Shown here piece by piece: positions 1 to 12,869 of a DNA stretch of 64,000 bases. Below the pieces are notes generated by a model. It did not search any database, had not been told where the DNA came from, and saw only the letters and a program-made list of their open reading frames with translations. The position numbers and the translations under genes are program-made. Numbering within the stretch: the stretch's first letter is position 1; each line of letters begins with the position of its first letter. The stretch covers positions 1 to 64,000 of the forward strand of contig WGMP01000016.1 of NCBI GenBank assembly GCA_016124975.1, written 5' to 3'. This stretch comes from Phycisphaera sp. Lineage in GTDB: Bacteria > Planctomycetota > Phycisphaerae > Phycisphaerales > SM1A02.

Positions 1-3134
<3,134 letters not shown>

Positions 3135-3291
3135 TGGAACGCGCACCTTAGAGCCAGCGGAACAGGGTCATGAGGGCCGCCTTCTTGTCGGACGATGATC
3201 GCCCCAAGAGCTTCGGCTCGCCGCCACTGTGCGGAGAAGTCCTCGGGCCATCGATTACCCACTCGGGCGGTGTGACTCTCTGCCTTTGTCA

Positions 3292-4281
3292 CTAGTCGGC
3301 CCCATAGAGTTTGGAGTTGCTATCGCAGTGCGTCGCTACACGCTCTAACCACTGCTCGTACCAGTACCAAGTGCTCGCCACCTGAACGCCGAAGCCCATG
3401 GACGGACTCTTGGCGTTCTCTTTCTTCCAGAGCAATGTATGGTGGTGCATGGTGAATCGCGGGAACCCGCGGTCATTCATTTGCTTTACGATTTGGGTCG
3501 GCAGATACTTGGGGCGCTCGGTCTCCCTGACCAACGCATACGCGGTATTGACTTGGCCCGCCAACTCGGAGTTTGACTTGACGAACTCAATCACCTCGTC
3601 TGCGTGTCCTTTCCGATTCGCGGTTTTGGCGACGAAGAGCACTCGATATGCGTAACGCTGATCATTGAACTCGCTCTCGGAGAGCTTCCCCTCAAATCCC
3701 TCGACAAATGCCTTGATGGGGGAGGGCAATGCACTGTCTGCCGGGATAGCTGCCGTTTGCTGCCGGGTTATTGACGAGAACTGAAGACTGAACGCCAAAT
3801 GCTTGTCGATCCCGAATCGCTCGCCAAACAGCTTCTTCGCATAGTGGTTGTAGTTTAGACAGCACGCTTGGAACTTCGCACTCAGCGATGCATCGAGCTG
3901 CGATGTCAGCTGATGTTCGATCTCATGCCGAATGCCAGCGAGAAACAGAAGATTGTTGACGGCTGCCGCGTCCACGGGGCATTGGGCGTACTGGAGGCAT
4001 TGCGTGAGATCCCAGTGTCTGTAGTTGCCTGATTTCGTCTTCTCGAACACTCGGGGTGGGCCGGCTCGCTTGAGGTAGCGATACTCAACGCGTTGCTTTC
4101 GATAGTGCGCCTGAAGCATGTACGTCCACGCGATGTGCATGAGAACGATGAATATCTCGGACTTGAATGTGATCAATGGACTATTGAAGATCTGGACGGC
4201 CGCGAGGGCGGCCTCGCGAGACTTGGTTAGCAATTCGCCCGAGACCGAGCGTGCTCGCCGAACTCTTCGTGGATTGCTCAT
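3292..4281 (-). CDS. DUF3644 protein inside the type I restriction operon
   Basis: A 329-residue protein matching the DUF3644 family as I remember it: the block around residues 17-60, with SREAALAAVQIFN, then LITFKSEIFIVL, then AWTYMLQAHYRK, is typical. The molecular function is unknown, though the family is often found with restriction-modification or other defence genes. The ATG at 4281 was chosen because GGGAG sits about nine bases upstream and all similarity begins there; a longer frame back to 4671 would overlap hsdS and is arginine/serine-rich noise. The gene sits 31 bases after hsdS and before hsdR, splitting the usual hsdS-hsdR adjacency. Codon use is less GC-rich than in the flanking hsd genes, which suggests a later insertion. 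No catalytic motif can be pointed to with confidence. Confidence 0.85.
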   Translation of the reverse strand: MSNPRRVRRARSVSGELLTKSREAALAAVQIFNSPLITFKSEIFIVLMHIAWTYMLQAHYRKQRVEYRYLKRAGPPRVFEKTKSGNYRHWDLTQCLQYAQCPVDAAAVNNLLFLAGIRHEIEHQLTSQLDASLSAKFQACCLNYNHYAKKLFGERFGIDKHLAFSLQFSSITRQQTAAIPADSALPSPIKAFVEGFEGKLSESEFNDQRYAYRVLFVAKTANRKGHADEVIEFVKSNSELAGQVNTAYALVRETERPKYLPTQIVKQMNDRGFPRFTMHHHTLLWKKENAKSPSMGFGVQVASTWYWYEQWLERVATHCDSNSKLYGAD

Positions 4282-4312
4282 TTGCGAAGACTCCCGAGAG
4301 CATCGGCTCCGC

Positions 4313-5597
4313 TCATGACGCCATCTCCTGCATCGATCCGAGCGAGGCGGGCACGCGAACTTCGCCGGCGATGAGCTTGGGGAGGAGGGTGTCACGAAGG
4401 GCCTGGAGTAGTCGGACCTCATGGATGGCACTTGCGATCCGCTCTGCCAAAGGCCGAATGATGGAGTCATGCGCCGACAGGACCGCCGATGGCGGAACGG
4501 CGACTGGATAAGCTGCCATGTCGCTCCAGTTTGTCCGTGGCATTCGCGTACCAGCCGATCGCTTGTCGGTGTAGGCGACGAAATCGTCGCTTGACGCCAA
4601 ACCAAGTACGGCGCTAAATGCAGCACGATTCTTCGGCTGAATGACAATGATGTCTGTTGAGCAGACACCATCGATCGGTGCTACGCCGACCTTGTGGAAG
4701 TACGGCCGGAGCTTACCGAAGAGAATGTCGCCCTTGGCGAACCTGGACTTGTTGCTCTCGATGGCGTCGCCCGATTCCCACTCCCAGAGCGAAATCGAGC
4801 GGCGCGGCATGTGCTCAAGACCGATGTATTTCGTCGCTGCATCGATCTGGTTAGCCGCGACTCCCTCCCGCCGCGCTTCGGCGATGCATCCGAAGTTGCT
4901 AGCCGTCCACCCCTCCGGGATCGGCCCGAGCTCGGAGTCGACGAGGCGGCTGGGGAAGAGGTCGGCGATCTCCTTCGGGAGGCCAGGGTCGCGGCTCTCC
5001 ATCTTGGCCCGCACGGGGTCGAAGTCGACGAACCACGACTTGAACAGCGCCCGCGCCATCTCCTCGAGCGTCTGGCACATGCGGCGGTTCAGGTCGATCT
5101 TGTCGTCGAGCGCGCCGAGGACGGAGGCGATGGCGCGTTGCTCGGGGAGGGGTGGGCAAGGAATTGGTAGCGCCTCGAGCAGCGGGATCCGTAGATTGCT
5201 CACGGTCGAACCCGTACCTTCGTTCACCCGAATCTCATGCTGCACTTCTTCAGACTGGATGGCGTACAACAGGAAGCGCGAGTGGCACTTTCTAGGATCG
5301 GCGCGAAGCATGACCATTCGCTGCCCAAGACAGCAGCGCAAGTCCTGCGGAACCATGCATACTTCGCCCATCGGAGCTTCGCGAGTGAGTATCAAATCTC
5401 CCGCTCGAAGTCTCGCTCTTCTGCTTCGCTGCTCGAAGTGTTGCTCGTCGGTATAGCTCGGTGTACTGAGGTCAAGCCTGCCGTTCCGGATGTTCTGATT
5501 CCGTATGACAATCACGCCCGCGTTTGTCCACACCGGCGTGGAATGCGGGCAGTCGGTGATCTGCTCGCAGAGGTCTGAGAGTCGCACCCGAGGCGGC

Positions 5598-5608
<11 letters not shown>
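4313..5608 (-). CDS. hsdS: Type I restriction enzyme, S (specificity) subunit
   Basis: DNA-recognition subunit of the type I complex, 431 residues, the usual length for a two-TRD HsdS. The first target-recognition domain spans about residues 1-150. The central conserved region follows, with [19 protein letters not shown] and the helix running into [18 protein letters not shown] then opens the second recognition domain (about 236-385), and a second helical region ([18 protein letters not shown]) closes the protein. The start overlaps the end of hsdM by 11 bases, implying translational coupling. The two recognition domains differ, so the target should be an asymmetric bipartite sequence, which cannot be read from the protein. 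The coding sequence appears intact. Confidence 0.96.
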
Positions 5609-7148
<1,540 letters not shown>

Positions 7149-7386
7149 TCGCATTCGCCTTGTGCGGTCTGGAGGCCTTCAGCCGGTCACGATCCGATCA
7201 GCCGAGCGCCTGAGCAGCGCATCCCGCTAGATTACTTTCTCGGGCGCAGGCCCGCACCGCCGCCCGACGCGGCGGGTGGGCTGGACGGCTGGTCGCGGCA
7301 GGGCAGTTTCGCGGTGTCGGGCACCGCTATCGCGGCGCCAAACGTCCCTTCTCGGATGCCGCGCACCGCGCCGCCAGCACCACGCC

Positions 7387-7851
7387 TTAGGCCCGCGCCT
7401 TGAGGCGTTCGCTCTCTGGCACCGCAGTCATGAGCTCTTGGAGGGATTTGATCGAGATTCGCCGCTGGCCATTGCTCTGCATCGGGCCGCAGCGAGACCA
7501 CGCCAGCTCGCCCGGGCCGTTGAACACTTCCGTGGCGCTTCCCTCTTTGCTCAAATGAAGAACGATGAGATGCTGCGGCGCTGCCCTCAGCGCAACGCGC
7601 TCGCCTTGCGTCATCTTGATCTCAACACGTCGGCCGTCCGCGGCAAAACCGTCGTGCGCCTCGGTAGAGGCCGTGCAGAGGGAGATGCCGTAGCGGTGCG
7701 CCGCGAGGACCTCAGCAATGCTGCGAACAAGATGGCCGTCCAGCGTGAACCGTCGTCTCGGGAACAGCACCTCGAACTCCGCCACCAGCGCGTACAGCCG
7801 GCGCACGAGTTCGGGGACTTGATCAACGGGAGCGAGCGGGGGCTGTCTCAT
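7387..7851 (-). CDS. DUF6998-type protein with a possible PD-(D/E)xK core
   Basis: A 154-residue protein resembling what I recall as DUF6998. The sequence has a helical N-terminus (VPELVRRLYALVAEFEVLFP), then TLDGHLVRSIAEVLAAHRYG, then HD (66-67) and VEIKMTQG with E77-x-K79. E47, D67 and E77-x-K79 together could form a restriction-endonuclease-like active site; that is inference from motif order, not a demonstrated activity. The C-terminal part (VFNGPG ... KMQSNGQ-like ... SLQELM) also fits the family. It lies 54 bases after the preceding predicted nuclease gene and is co-directional with the hsd genes, so a defence or accessory role is likely. Substrate and partners are unknown. Confidence 0.75.
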   Translation of the reverse strand: MRQPPLAPVDQVPELVRRLYALVAEFEVLFPRRRFTLDGHLVRSIAEVLAAHRYGISLCTASTEAHDGFAADGRRVEIKMTQGERVALRAAPQHLIVLHLSKEGSATEVFNGPGELAWSRCGPMQSNGQRRISIKSLQELMTAVPESERLKARA

Positions 7852-7905
7852 CGGGTATAGCGTTTGAGCTGGGCCTTGCCAGTGCGGATCGGCGCGAGCG
7901 AGGGG

Positions 7906-8565
7906 TTAGCTGGTACCTTGACCCTGCGCCTGCGGGCCGCCATTGAGTAAAAACACGGATCTCGCGTCAGCTTGTGCTCTTAGCCCTTCGAGACCTCCCG
8001 GATCAGCCGTCTTGATTGAGCGATCTCCGATGAAGCACTCAAAGTGCTGCCGGTAGAACTCGCTCATCGGGAGCGATGTCAGTTCATGGGGATTGCAGTC
8101 TCGAGCTGCGAGAACTTCGACCGCTGGCACCACGACGATGCCCTTTTGCTGCGAGTAGACGAAAGCGTATGAAGCTGGAGAGAACTTCAGCATGCGCTCG
8201 CACTGCTGCCTCAGCGCCTTGGAATCGGATCGCGAAAAGTTGTCGCTAGGTTCCAGCAGCTTCGATTGCGCCATGAACCCCTTGGCGACTTCAAATCCAG
8301 GGATCGACACACGAAAGACAGCCATGAAGTCGGCCCCGAACTTGGCTTCTTGGCTGCCTCGGCCACGATCCGTCAGGGTCTTTGCCGTCCAAGTGATACC
8401 ACCGATGTTCTGGTCGTTGAGCGTTTGCTCCATTACACCTAGGAGCCGATCGGTTACCGCAGGCTCCTGCTCGACTCGGCGGGCTGCGAGCGCTTCGAGA
8501 GTTTGCTTCTCGACGTTGCGGATCTTAGAGACGAGACCGGAGACCAACTTTGTGTTCGTGAACAT
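7906..8565 (-). CDS. Predicted Mrr-like (PD-(D/E)xK, QxK type) nuclease, function unknown
   Basis: A 219-residue protein with no family name I can give securely. Residues 77-102 hold GAD (D79), a short beta-like stretch, and Q100-S101-K102; D...QxK is the active-site order of Mrr-type nucleases. An acidic residue (E73) precedes the GAD. The N-terminus is helical and polar (KLVSGLVSKIRNVEKQ), and the C-terminus is a less conserved domain. No signal peptide or membrane segment is seen. It lies 39 bases after the two-helix membrane protein gene and 54 bases before the DUF6998 gene, so these are probably one transcript. GC content is visibly lower than in the backbone. Nuclease activity is an inference from the motif and the neighbourhood. 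Confidence 0.6.
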   Translation of the reverse strand: MFTNTKLVSGLVSKIRNVEKQTLEALAARRVEQEPAVTDRLLGVMEQTLNDQNIGGITWTAKTLTDRGRGSQEAKFGADFMAVFRVSIPGFEVAKGFMAQSKLLEPSDNFSRSDSKALRQQCERMLKFSPASYAFVYSQQKGIVVVPAVEVLAARDCNPHELTSLPMSEFYRQHFECFIGDRSIKTADPGGLEGLRAQADARSVFLLNGGPQAQGQGTS

Positions 8566-8604
8566 GGCGCGGGGCGAATGTGCGTGCAGCGAAAGCGAAA
8601 ACGG

Positions 8605-9114
8605 TCAGCGACCGGAGCCGCCCGCCACCGGCGCCTGGCCCGCCTGTGGCGAAGTCGGTTGGCGCCGGTTCGGTGGGCCGAGCGGTTCGACGCCTGCCTC
8701 GATAAATCTCTGCTCAATGACGTCCATGTGAGCAACGACATCCGCGCTCCTAAGGTGGGTGACCTTCCGTTTCTCAAATGCGAAGAAAATGCAAACAAAT
8801 CCGCAAAATCCGGTAACTGCGAAACATGCCCATGCGACTACTAGCCCGATGCCTGCCGTTTGAGCTGTGTCTTCTGAAGTTGGTGCGGAAGCCTGGACGC
8901 CACCAGAGAGGATAGTAATAAACGTTGAAAGAGCTGCGCCGACGCATGCGGACCCGACGGTATGGTAAAGGTCAACGGGATCGGAGATCTGCTTCACCTT
9001 ATCTTTCAAGTAAAGCCATTCCGAGCAAAGGATCGGGTAGGCCTTCCCAGGCGATGGCGCAACAACGTCATATCCCTGCGAAATCTGAAATGAGTCTCTT
9101 TGGGGTTCGCTCAT
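8605..9114 (-). CDS. Small protein with two transmembrane helices
   Basis: A 169-residue protein with two hydrophobic segments (about 52-72 and 88-113), a polar N-terminus and a proline/glutamine/glycine-rich C-terminal tail. No family is recognised. The ATG at 9114 is supported by a strong GGGAGG eight bases upstream, and it overlaps the stop of the zinc-ribbon gene as ATGA, so the two are translationally coupled. The stretch from 9207 to 9115 in the same frame is an unsupported extension. Being an inner-membrane protein coupled to a zinc ribbon and followed by a predicted nuclease, it may be the membrane component of a small defence cassette; this is inference from context only. Confidence 0.7.
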   Translation of the reverse strand: MSEPQRDSFQISQGYDVVAPSPGKAYPILCSEWLYLKDKVKQISDPVDLYHTVGSACVGAALSTFITILSGGVQASAPTSEDTAQTAGIGLVVAWACFAVTGFCGFVCIFFAFEKRKVTHLRSADVVAHMDVIEQRFIEAGVEPLGPPNRRQPTSPQAGQAPVAGGSGR

Positions 9115-9395
9115 TTCTGGCCTCCCTCTGTTGGCTGGGCAGGTGCCGCACTCACGACGCCCGCCTTGATCGCATTGATAAGGGCTGTGTAGCCGCAGTT
9201 CTCGCAAGTGACTGGGACGAGTGGGATGATCGCTCCACCACCTAGGACGAAGTTCCCGCCGTGAAACTGTCGCAACTCAAATGCGGCATCCTGCACCGAC
9301 CATCTGCGGTTGCCGCACAACGGACATGGTCGTCCTTGCCACTTTTCATTGAGAAACGATATAACCTTAGTAGCATCAATCTTTGGTGAATCCAT
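9111..9395 (-). CDS. Small zinc-ribbon protein
   Basis: A 94-residue protein with two CxxC pairs, C24/C27 (RPCPLCGN) and C64/C67 (VTCENCGY), spaced as in a zinc ribbon. The stretch between them is glycine- and proline-rich (FHGGNFVLGGGAIIPLVPV). Similar small proteins starting with FLNEKWQGRPCP occur in many bacteria, but I know no assigned role. The start is uncertain: an in-frame TTG at 9413 has GGAG a few bases upstream, while the ATG at 9395 has only a weak ribosome site. The stop overlaps the next start (ATGA). It is first in the leftward series, so a promoter is expected to the right of 9413. Confidence 0.75.
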   Translation of the reverse strand: MDSPKIDATKVISFLNEKWQGRPCPLCGNRRWSVQDAAFELRQFHGGNFVLGGGAIIPLVPVTCENCGYTALINAIKAGVVSAAPAQPTEGGQK

Positions 9396-9413
9396 AGCAG
9401 TGCTCTGGCGCAA

Positions 9414-9736
9414 ATTGCTCCGTCGAACAGTTGATTCTGCGGTTCAAGACAAACCGGCCGCGAGCGCTAGGATATCGCATCTTCGGGCAGTTCTTTCCCA
9501 TGCGATGCGCCATCTTGGCTGAAGAACAGGTCTCAGCGCCCGATTCTGTTCTTTCCGCGGATCCGGATGCTCCGATCGGGGCACCGCCCGCCGAGCCTTC
9601 CGCAGAGAGGGTGCGCGAGTTGGTGTGGCCAACCAGCGCGAACGCCGCTATTCGCACACCCAGCCAGGCGCCGTGGATCGTCCGGACGCCTCCTCGCCCG
9701 CAGGTGTTGGCACGCGCGACGCGCTCGGCGCACCTA
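9414..9736. other. Intergenic stretch without a recognisable gene
   Basis: About 320 bases between the zinc-ribbon gene and the frameshifted dioxygenase gene. Open frames cross it on both strands but none has family-like sequence or a ribosome site. The promoter of the leftward zinc-ribbon to DUF6998 series should lie in its first part, but no clear -35/-10 pair is seen. Confidence 0.5.
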
Positions 9737-10494
9737 CTACCACCGCAATTGCCAATCCAACGTCTTCGTCCGATCCGCCGCTGCGAACTCGAAGCGCGCG
9801 ACGCGGCGCCGGCGGGGGCTCGTCGAGGCGGACGAGGCGTGCAGCAGCAGCGGCCTGAACGTCAGCAGCCCGCCGTGCCGCGCGGTGCAGGCGACCTCGG
9901 TGACCTTGTCCCGCAGGTGTTCGATCTGGTCCTGGCTCAGCTTGCCGAGCGAATGCGTTCGGGGAAGCACGCGCACGGGGCCGTTGTCGGCGGCGCAGTC
10001 GTCGAGGTGCACCCGAACCGTGACCATGCCGGCCAAGACCTCCGCGGGCGGCTGCACATGGACGACGCCGTCCTTCACCGACGTCATTTTGATCGGCGGG
10101 GGCCGAATCCCGGCTCGTCGTGGCGGGCGGCGACGGCGATCGCGACATCCTGATGCCACGGCACCTTCCAGTTCGAGTCGGGAGTCTTGTCAAACAGGAT
10201 GGCGCGGGTCACGAAACATCCCGTGCCAAGGAGGGCTTCGGGGATGTGACGGACCGCAGCGCTGCGAGCAAGTGCGCGGGCAGCGGGGGAGTGGTCGAGG
10301 AGGTTCCGGATCCCCGCCCGCGGCTCGATGCCGCCGAGCTCGGAACAGAACTGGTCGAGGAGCTCGGGCGCGACAACAGGGCATGTCGTGGCCCAGCCGT
10401 CCGTCGCGAACGCCGAAACCGCGGCGTCGAGGGGCAACTCTGGAGCTGTGAATCCTGACTCGGCCAACTTGTCCTCCCTGGCGTCCGTCGCCAT
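9737..10494 (-). pseudogene. Phytanoyl-CoA dioxygenase (PhyH) family protein, interrupted by a frameshift
   Basis: Two overlapping leftward frames together give a full-length PhyH-type Fe(II)/2-oxoglutarate oxygenase of about 250 residues. The N-terminal part (10494 to about 10095) has SNWKVPWHQD with the iron-binding HxD. The C-terminal part (about 10110 to 9737) has VHVQPP, VRVHLDDC, NGPVRVLP and LLLHASS with the second metal histidine. Family order is continuous only if the frame changes by one base near 10095-10105, where the plus strand has a run of five G. This could be a genuine inactivating mutation or a base-calling error in the homopolymer. The ATG at 10494 is chosen; an in-frame TTG lies at 10503. 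The substrate cannot be told. Confidence 0.8.
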
Positions 10495-10646
10495 CCGTCG
10501 CAAGCGGCACGGTCGGTTGCGCTTGAACCTCGGGCGCCCGCCGCGTGCACGGTCTCGTCGCGCGGCATCCTACATCTCATCCTCATCCTCGTCGTCGTCG
10601 GAAGATCGAAGATCGGTGCCGCGCGGCGAACGCAAGCGCCCGTGAT

Positions 10647-10877
10647 CTAGCTGATGCCCGCGGCTCTCGCACGGGACTCGAGCAGCACGCAGGCGAGTTC
10701 AAGTGCCGCAATCGCCTGGCTGCGGCTCACCGACGGGAAGTGGTCGAGGAACACGTCGAGCGGGTCACCAGCCTCGATGTAGTCGAAGAGAGTGCTGAAC
10801 GGCACCCGGGTTCCATAGAACACGGGGGTGCCGCCCATGATCTCGGGGTCTGAATGAACAACGGGCTTCTCGTCCAT
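10647..10877 (-). CDS. DUF433 antitoxin-like protein
   Basis: A 76-residue DUF433 protein, a winged-helix DNA-binding family often serving as antitoxin to a DUF5615 (PIN-like) toxin. The diagnostic opening VHSDPEIMGGTPVFYGTRVP and the helical DPLDVFLDHFPSVSRSQAIAALE are complete. The ATG at 10877 has GGGAG about nine bases upstream, supporting it over the longer frame. In typical pairs the toxin gene follows directly; here the next 140 bases hold nothing and the dioxygenase remnant follows, so this is an orphan antitoxin or a stand-alone regulator. Its start lies 46 bases from the end of the GNAT gene. Confidence 0.85.
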   Translation of the reverse strand: MDEKPVVHSDPEIMGGTPVFYGTRVPFSTLFDYIEAGDPLDVFLDHFPSVSRSQAIAALELACVLLESRARAAGIS

Positions 10878-10923
10878 GGTCTCGCTCCCGACCGACTGTA
10901 GCACGCGACCGGCCCGATCGACG

Positions 10924-11427
10924 CTAGCCGCCAACCAGCCGCTTGCTCATCACCACGCTCCGGTAGCACTTTCCCGGCCACCGGACAGTGTCGACCTTGG
11001 CGAAGCCGAGCCGCGCGTACAGCGCGACCAAGTGTGTCGCCGGCTCGGCGGTGTCGAGCGCGAGCTCTGCGAAACCCGACTCGCGCGCCCAGCGTTCGCA
11101 TGCGGCGATCAGCGCGCGTCCGATGCCTTTCCCTTGCAGCGACGGCTCGACCGCGAGCTGGCGCAGGGACGCGACGCCTGGCCTTCGGAAATACTCGCAC
11201 TCGCTCTCGAGGTCCTGCGGCTTGCCGAGCACCGTGCCGGCGAGCTCGCCGTTCCACAGGGCGACGAGGCAGTGGCCGCCCTGGATCCTCTCGGCCGTGA
11301 CCGCGGCCGTCTGATCAACCGCGGTGTAGTTGAGCCCCATCGCGCCAAGCCGCGCGTAGCCCCGATGCAGCAACGCCGTGAGTTGCTCGAGGGAGTCGGT
11401 GTTCTGGAGGCGGCGGATGTGGACCAT
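10924..11427 (-). CDS. GNAT family N-acetyltransferase
   Basis: A 167-residue acetyltransferase of the GNAT fold. The acetyl-CoA loop is LAVEPSLQGKGIGRALIAAC (the Q/RxxGxG/A signature as QGKGIG), preceded by HCLVALWNGELAGTV and followed by ALYARLGF, as in the family. The substrate cannot be predicted. The ATG at 11427 is used because the fold begins there; the longer frame to 11523 has no family similarity. The nearest ribosome site is weak. The 136 bases upstream (11428-11563) hold no gene. Confidence 0.88.
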   Translation of the reverse strand: MVHIRRLQNTDSLEQLTALLHRGYARLGAMGLNYTAVDQTAAVTAERIQGGHCLVALWNGELAGTVLGKPQDLESECEYFRRPGVASLRQLAVEPSLQGKGIGRALIAACERWARESGFAELALDTAEPATHLVALYARLGFAKVDTVRWPGKCYRSVVMSKRLVGG

Positions 11428-11563
11428 GGCGGGGGTCTCAGGTGTCTGACGACAGGCGGAGCGCCATGCGGTTGGCAGGCTTGCCATGGCGCAGCACGCT
11501 CTCGCCTGTCTGCTTCTACACATCGTGAGGCTGAGACATTAATCGCCCGAGGTTTGCCATGGA

Positions 11564-12022
11564 TTACCCAGGCACCCCTGACCGCAGCCGGTAGAACATA
11601 TCCCAGAGCCGGTCAATCTCGCCTCGCTCGATGACCTCGATTGGCTTTGATCCGCCGAACGCTTCGTTCGGGGCGCGAAACCACTCGCCCAACGCGGATG
11701 GCTCGACCACTTCGCTGAGTGCGTCGCACAGGCGCTTCACTTCAACATAGTCTCGTTGGATGCGGCCGGCCTTCTTCTGTTCCGACTCGATCGTGGCGAT
11801 CGTGCGCACGGATACGTTGACCAGCCGCCCGAATGTCTCTCTCGGCATGCGCAGCATGTGACGCAGCTCAAGTTGCGGCGCGCCCTTGACAGCCACGAGG
11901 CGGACGCCGTGAAGCCCCCGAACCTCTGCGGAAGGCATCGGCGGCTTCTTGCCGACCTTGGTAACCCGACTTGTCCTCTTTGTCCTACTTGTCCTCGTTG
12001 TCCGCTGTGTCTTTGTCGCCAT
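11564..12022 (-). CDS. Xre/MbcA/ParS-type antitoxin of a RES toxin
   Basis: A 152-residue antitoxin. The central helix-turn-helix is at about 57-80 (MPRETFGRLVNVSVRTIATI). The C-terminal MbcA/ParS/Xre toxin-binding domain is at about 108-150 (ALGEWFRAPNEAFGG, EIDRLWDMF). The first 20 residues are an arginine/threonine-rich extension made by four 9-base repeats, giving R-T-x units. The ATG at 12022 has AAGGAG seven bases upstream, deciding it over 12073. It follows the RES gene on the same strand. Its HTH probably represses the pair; an inverted repeat at 12097-12116 is a candidate operator. Confidence 0.88.
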   Translation of the reverse strand: MATKTQRTTRTSRTKRTSRVTKVGKKPPMPSAEVRGLHGVRLVAVKGAPQLELRHMLRMPRETFGRLVNVSVRTIATIESEQKKAGRIQRDYVEVKRLCDALSEVVEPSALGEWFRAPNEAFGGSKPIEVIERGEIDRLWDMFYRLRSGVPG

Positions 12023-12096
12023 CTGGAGCTCCTTCCCGGCCGGGAGTGCGCGCACAAACAACCGTATCGTCATGTATGCAGCAAGGCAAGCAGGAA

Positions 12097-12116
12097 AGCA
12101 TGCAATTTTGCATGCT
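12097..12116. promoter_or_regulatory. Inverted repeat between RES toxin and antitoxin, possible operator
   Basis: AGCATGCAA and TTGCATGCT are perfect nine-base arms separated by two bases, lying just after the RES stop codon (12126) and 75 bases ahead of the antitoxin start. The position suits an operator bound by the antitoxin HTH, giving it a promoter separate from the toxin. No matching copy is seen ahead of the RES gene. Confidence 0.5.
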
Positions 12117-12125
12117 ACAGCGCGC

Positions 12126-12716
12126 CTACGCGGGGTGGCGCAGTAACTCGTCGGCCGCCATCACCCGAACTGCATGAGCGGTCCTGAGATTCGACGGAAA
12201 GGCGACCAGAATCTTCCCGGTCCGATTTCTCGCAGAAGGCGCCAGCAACGCCTCGAACCCAGCGGCAACGGCCCCTCGGCCAATCGCCTGTGTCCAGGAT
12301 TCCTCTCCGGCGGCTTGGATCGCGCGCCAATCCTCGGTCACGAGATCACTGATTGTGTATCCCAGAGCCCGGCGAATCCTGACTTGGGTCAAATCGAGCA
12401 CGCACTTGAGGTCGACCTTCAGCCCCACGAACACGCGAGGCCGAATCGTCGCTCCGGCGAATCCATACTCGAGAAACTCTTGATAGCTCTCCTTGACGGC
12501 GGTCACCGGATCGAGCGAAGCATAGATCGCACCCACCCCTCGTGGGTTCCATCTGCCGCCGTAACGCGCCGCGCCGTCGCCGGAGAGGAGGTCACTCTCG
12601 TGCGCATACTTGACCCCGGCCGAGCGGAATGCGGCGCAGTGAAGTTCGACCGCCCGAGGCTCGCAGGCTGCAATGCGACGAAAGAGGTCCTCCACAGCAT
12701 CGCGTTCTGTCGACAT
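12126..12716 (-). CDS. RES domain toxin (predicted NAD+-degrading)
   Basis: A 196-residue RES-family protein. Known members break down NAD+ and are neutralised by Xre/MbcA-type antitoxins. The signature at residues 51-76, RYGGRWNPRG then AIYASLDPVTAVKE, contains the conserved arginine and glutamate of the family. ATG at 12716 has GGAG six bases upstream. The toxin precedes its antitoxin by about 100 bases; in the described pairs I know of, the antitoxin gene usually comes first. The coding sequence looks complete, so the pair is probably functional. Confidence 0.9.
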   Translation of the reverse strand: MSTERDAVEDLFRRIAACEPRAVELHCAAFRSAGVKYAHESDLLSGDGAARYGGRWNPRGVGAIYASLDPVTAVKESYQEFLEYGFAGATIRPRVFVGLKVDLKCVLDLTQVRIRRALGYTISDLVTEDWRAIQAAGEESWTQAIGRGAVAAGFEALLAPSARNRTGKILVAFPSNLRTAHAVRVMAADELLRHPA

Positions 12717-12869
12717 GCTGTCTCCGCCCAAATCGAGACGTCCATCGTGTGGTTTCGACCATCGATCCCTTGCGCGAGACTATCGCATCGGCTGCGCGGA
12801 CTCTCGATCTTCGCGCCGGATTCGATGAGATTTTGGCGTCTGCCCGCGGCCTGGCCTGCGCGCCTCCGC

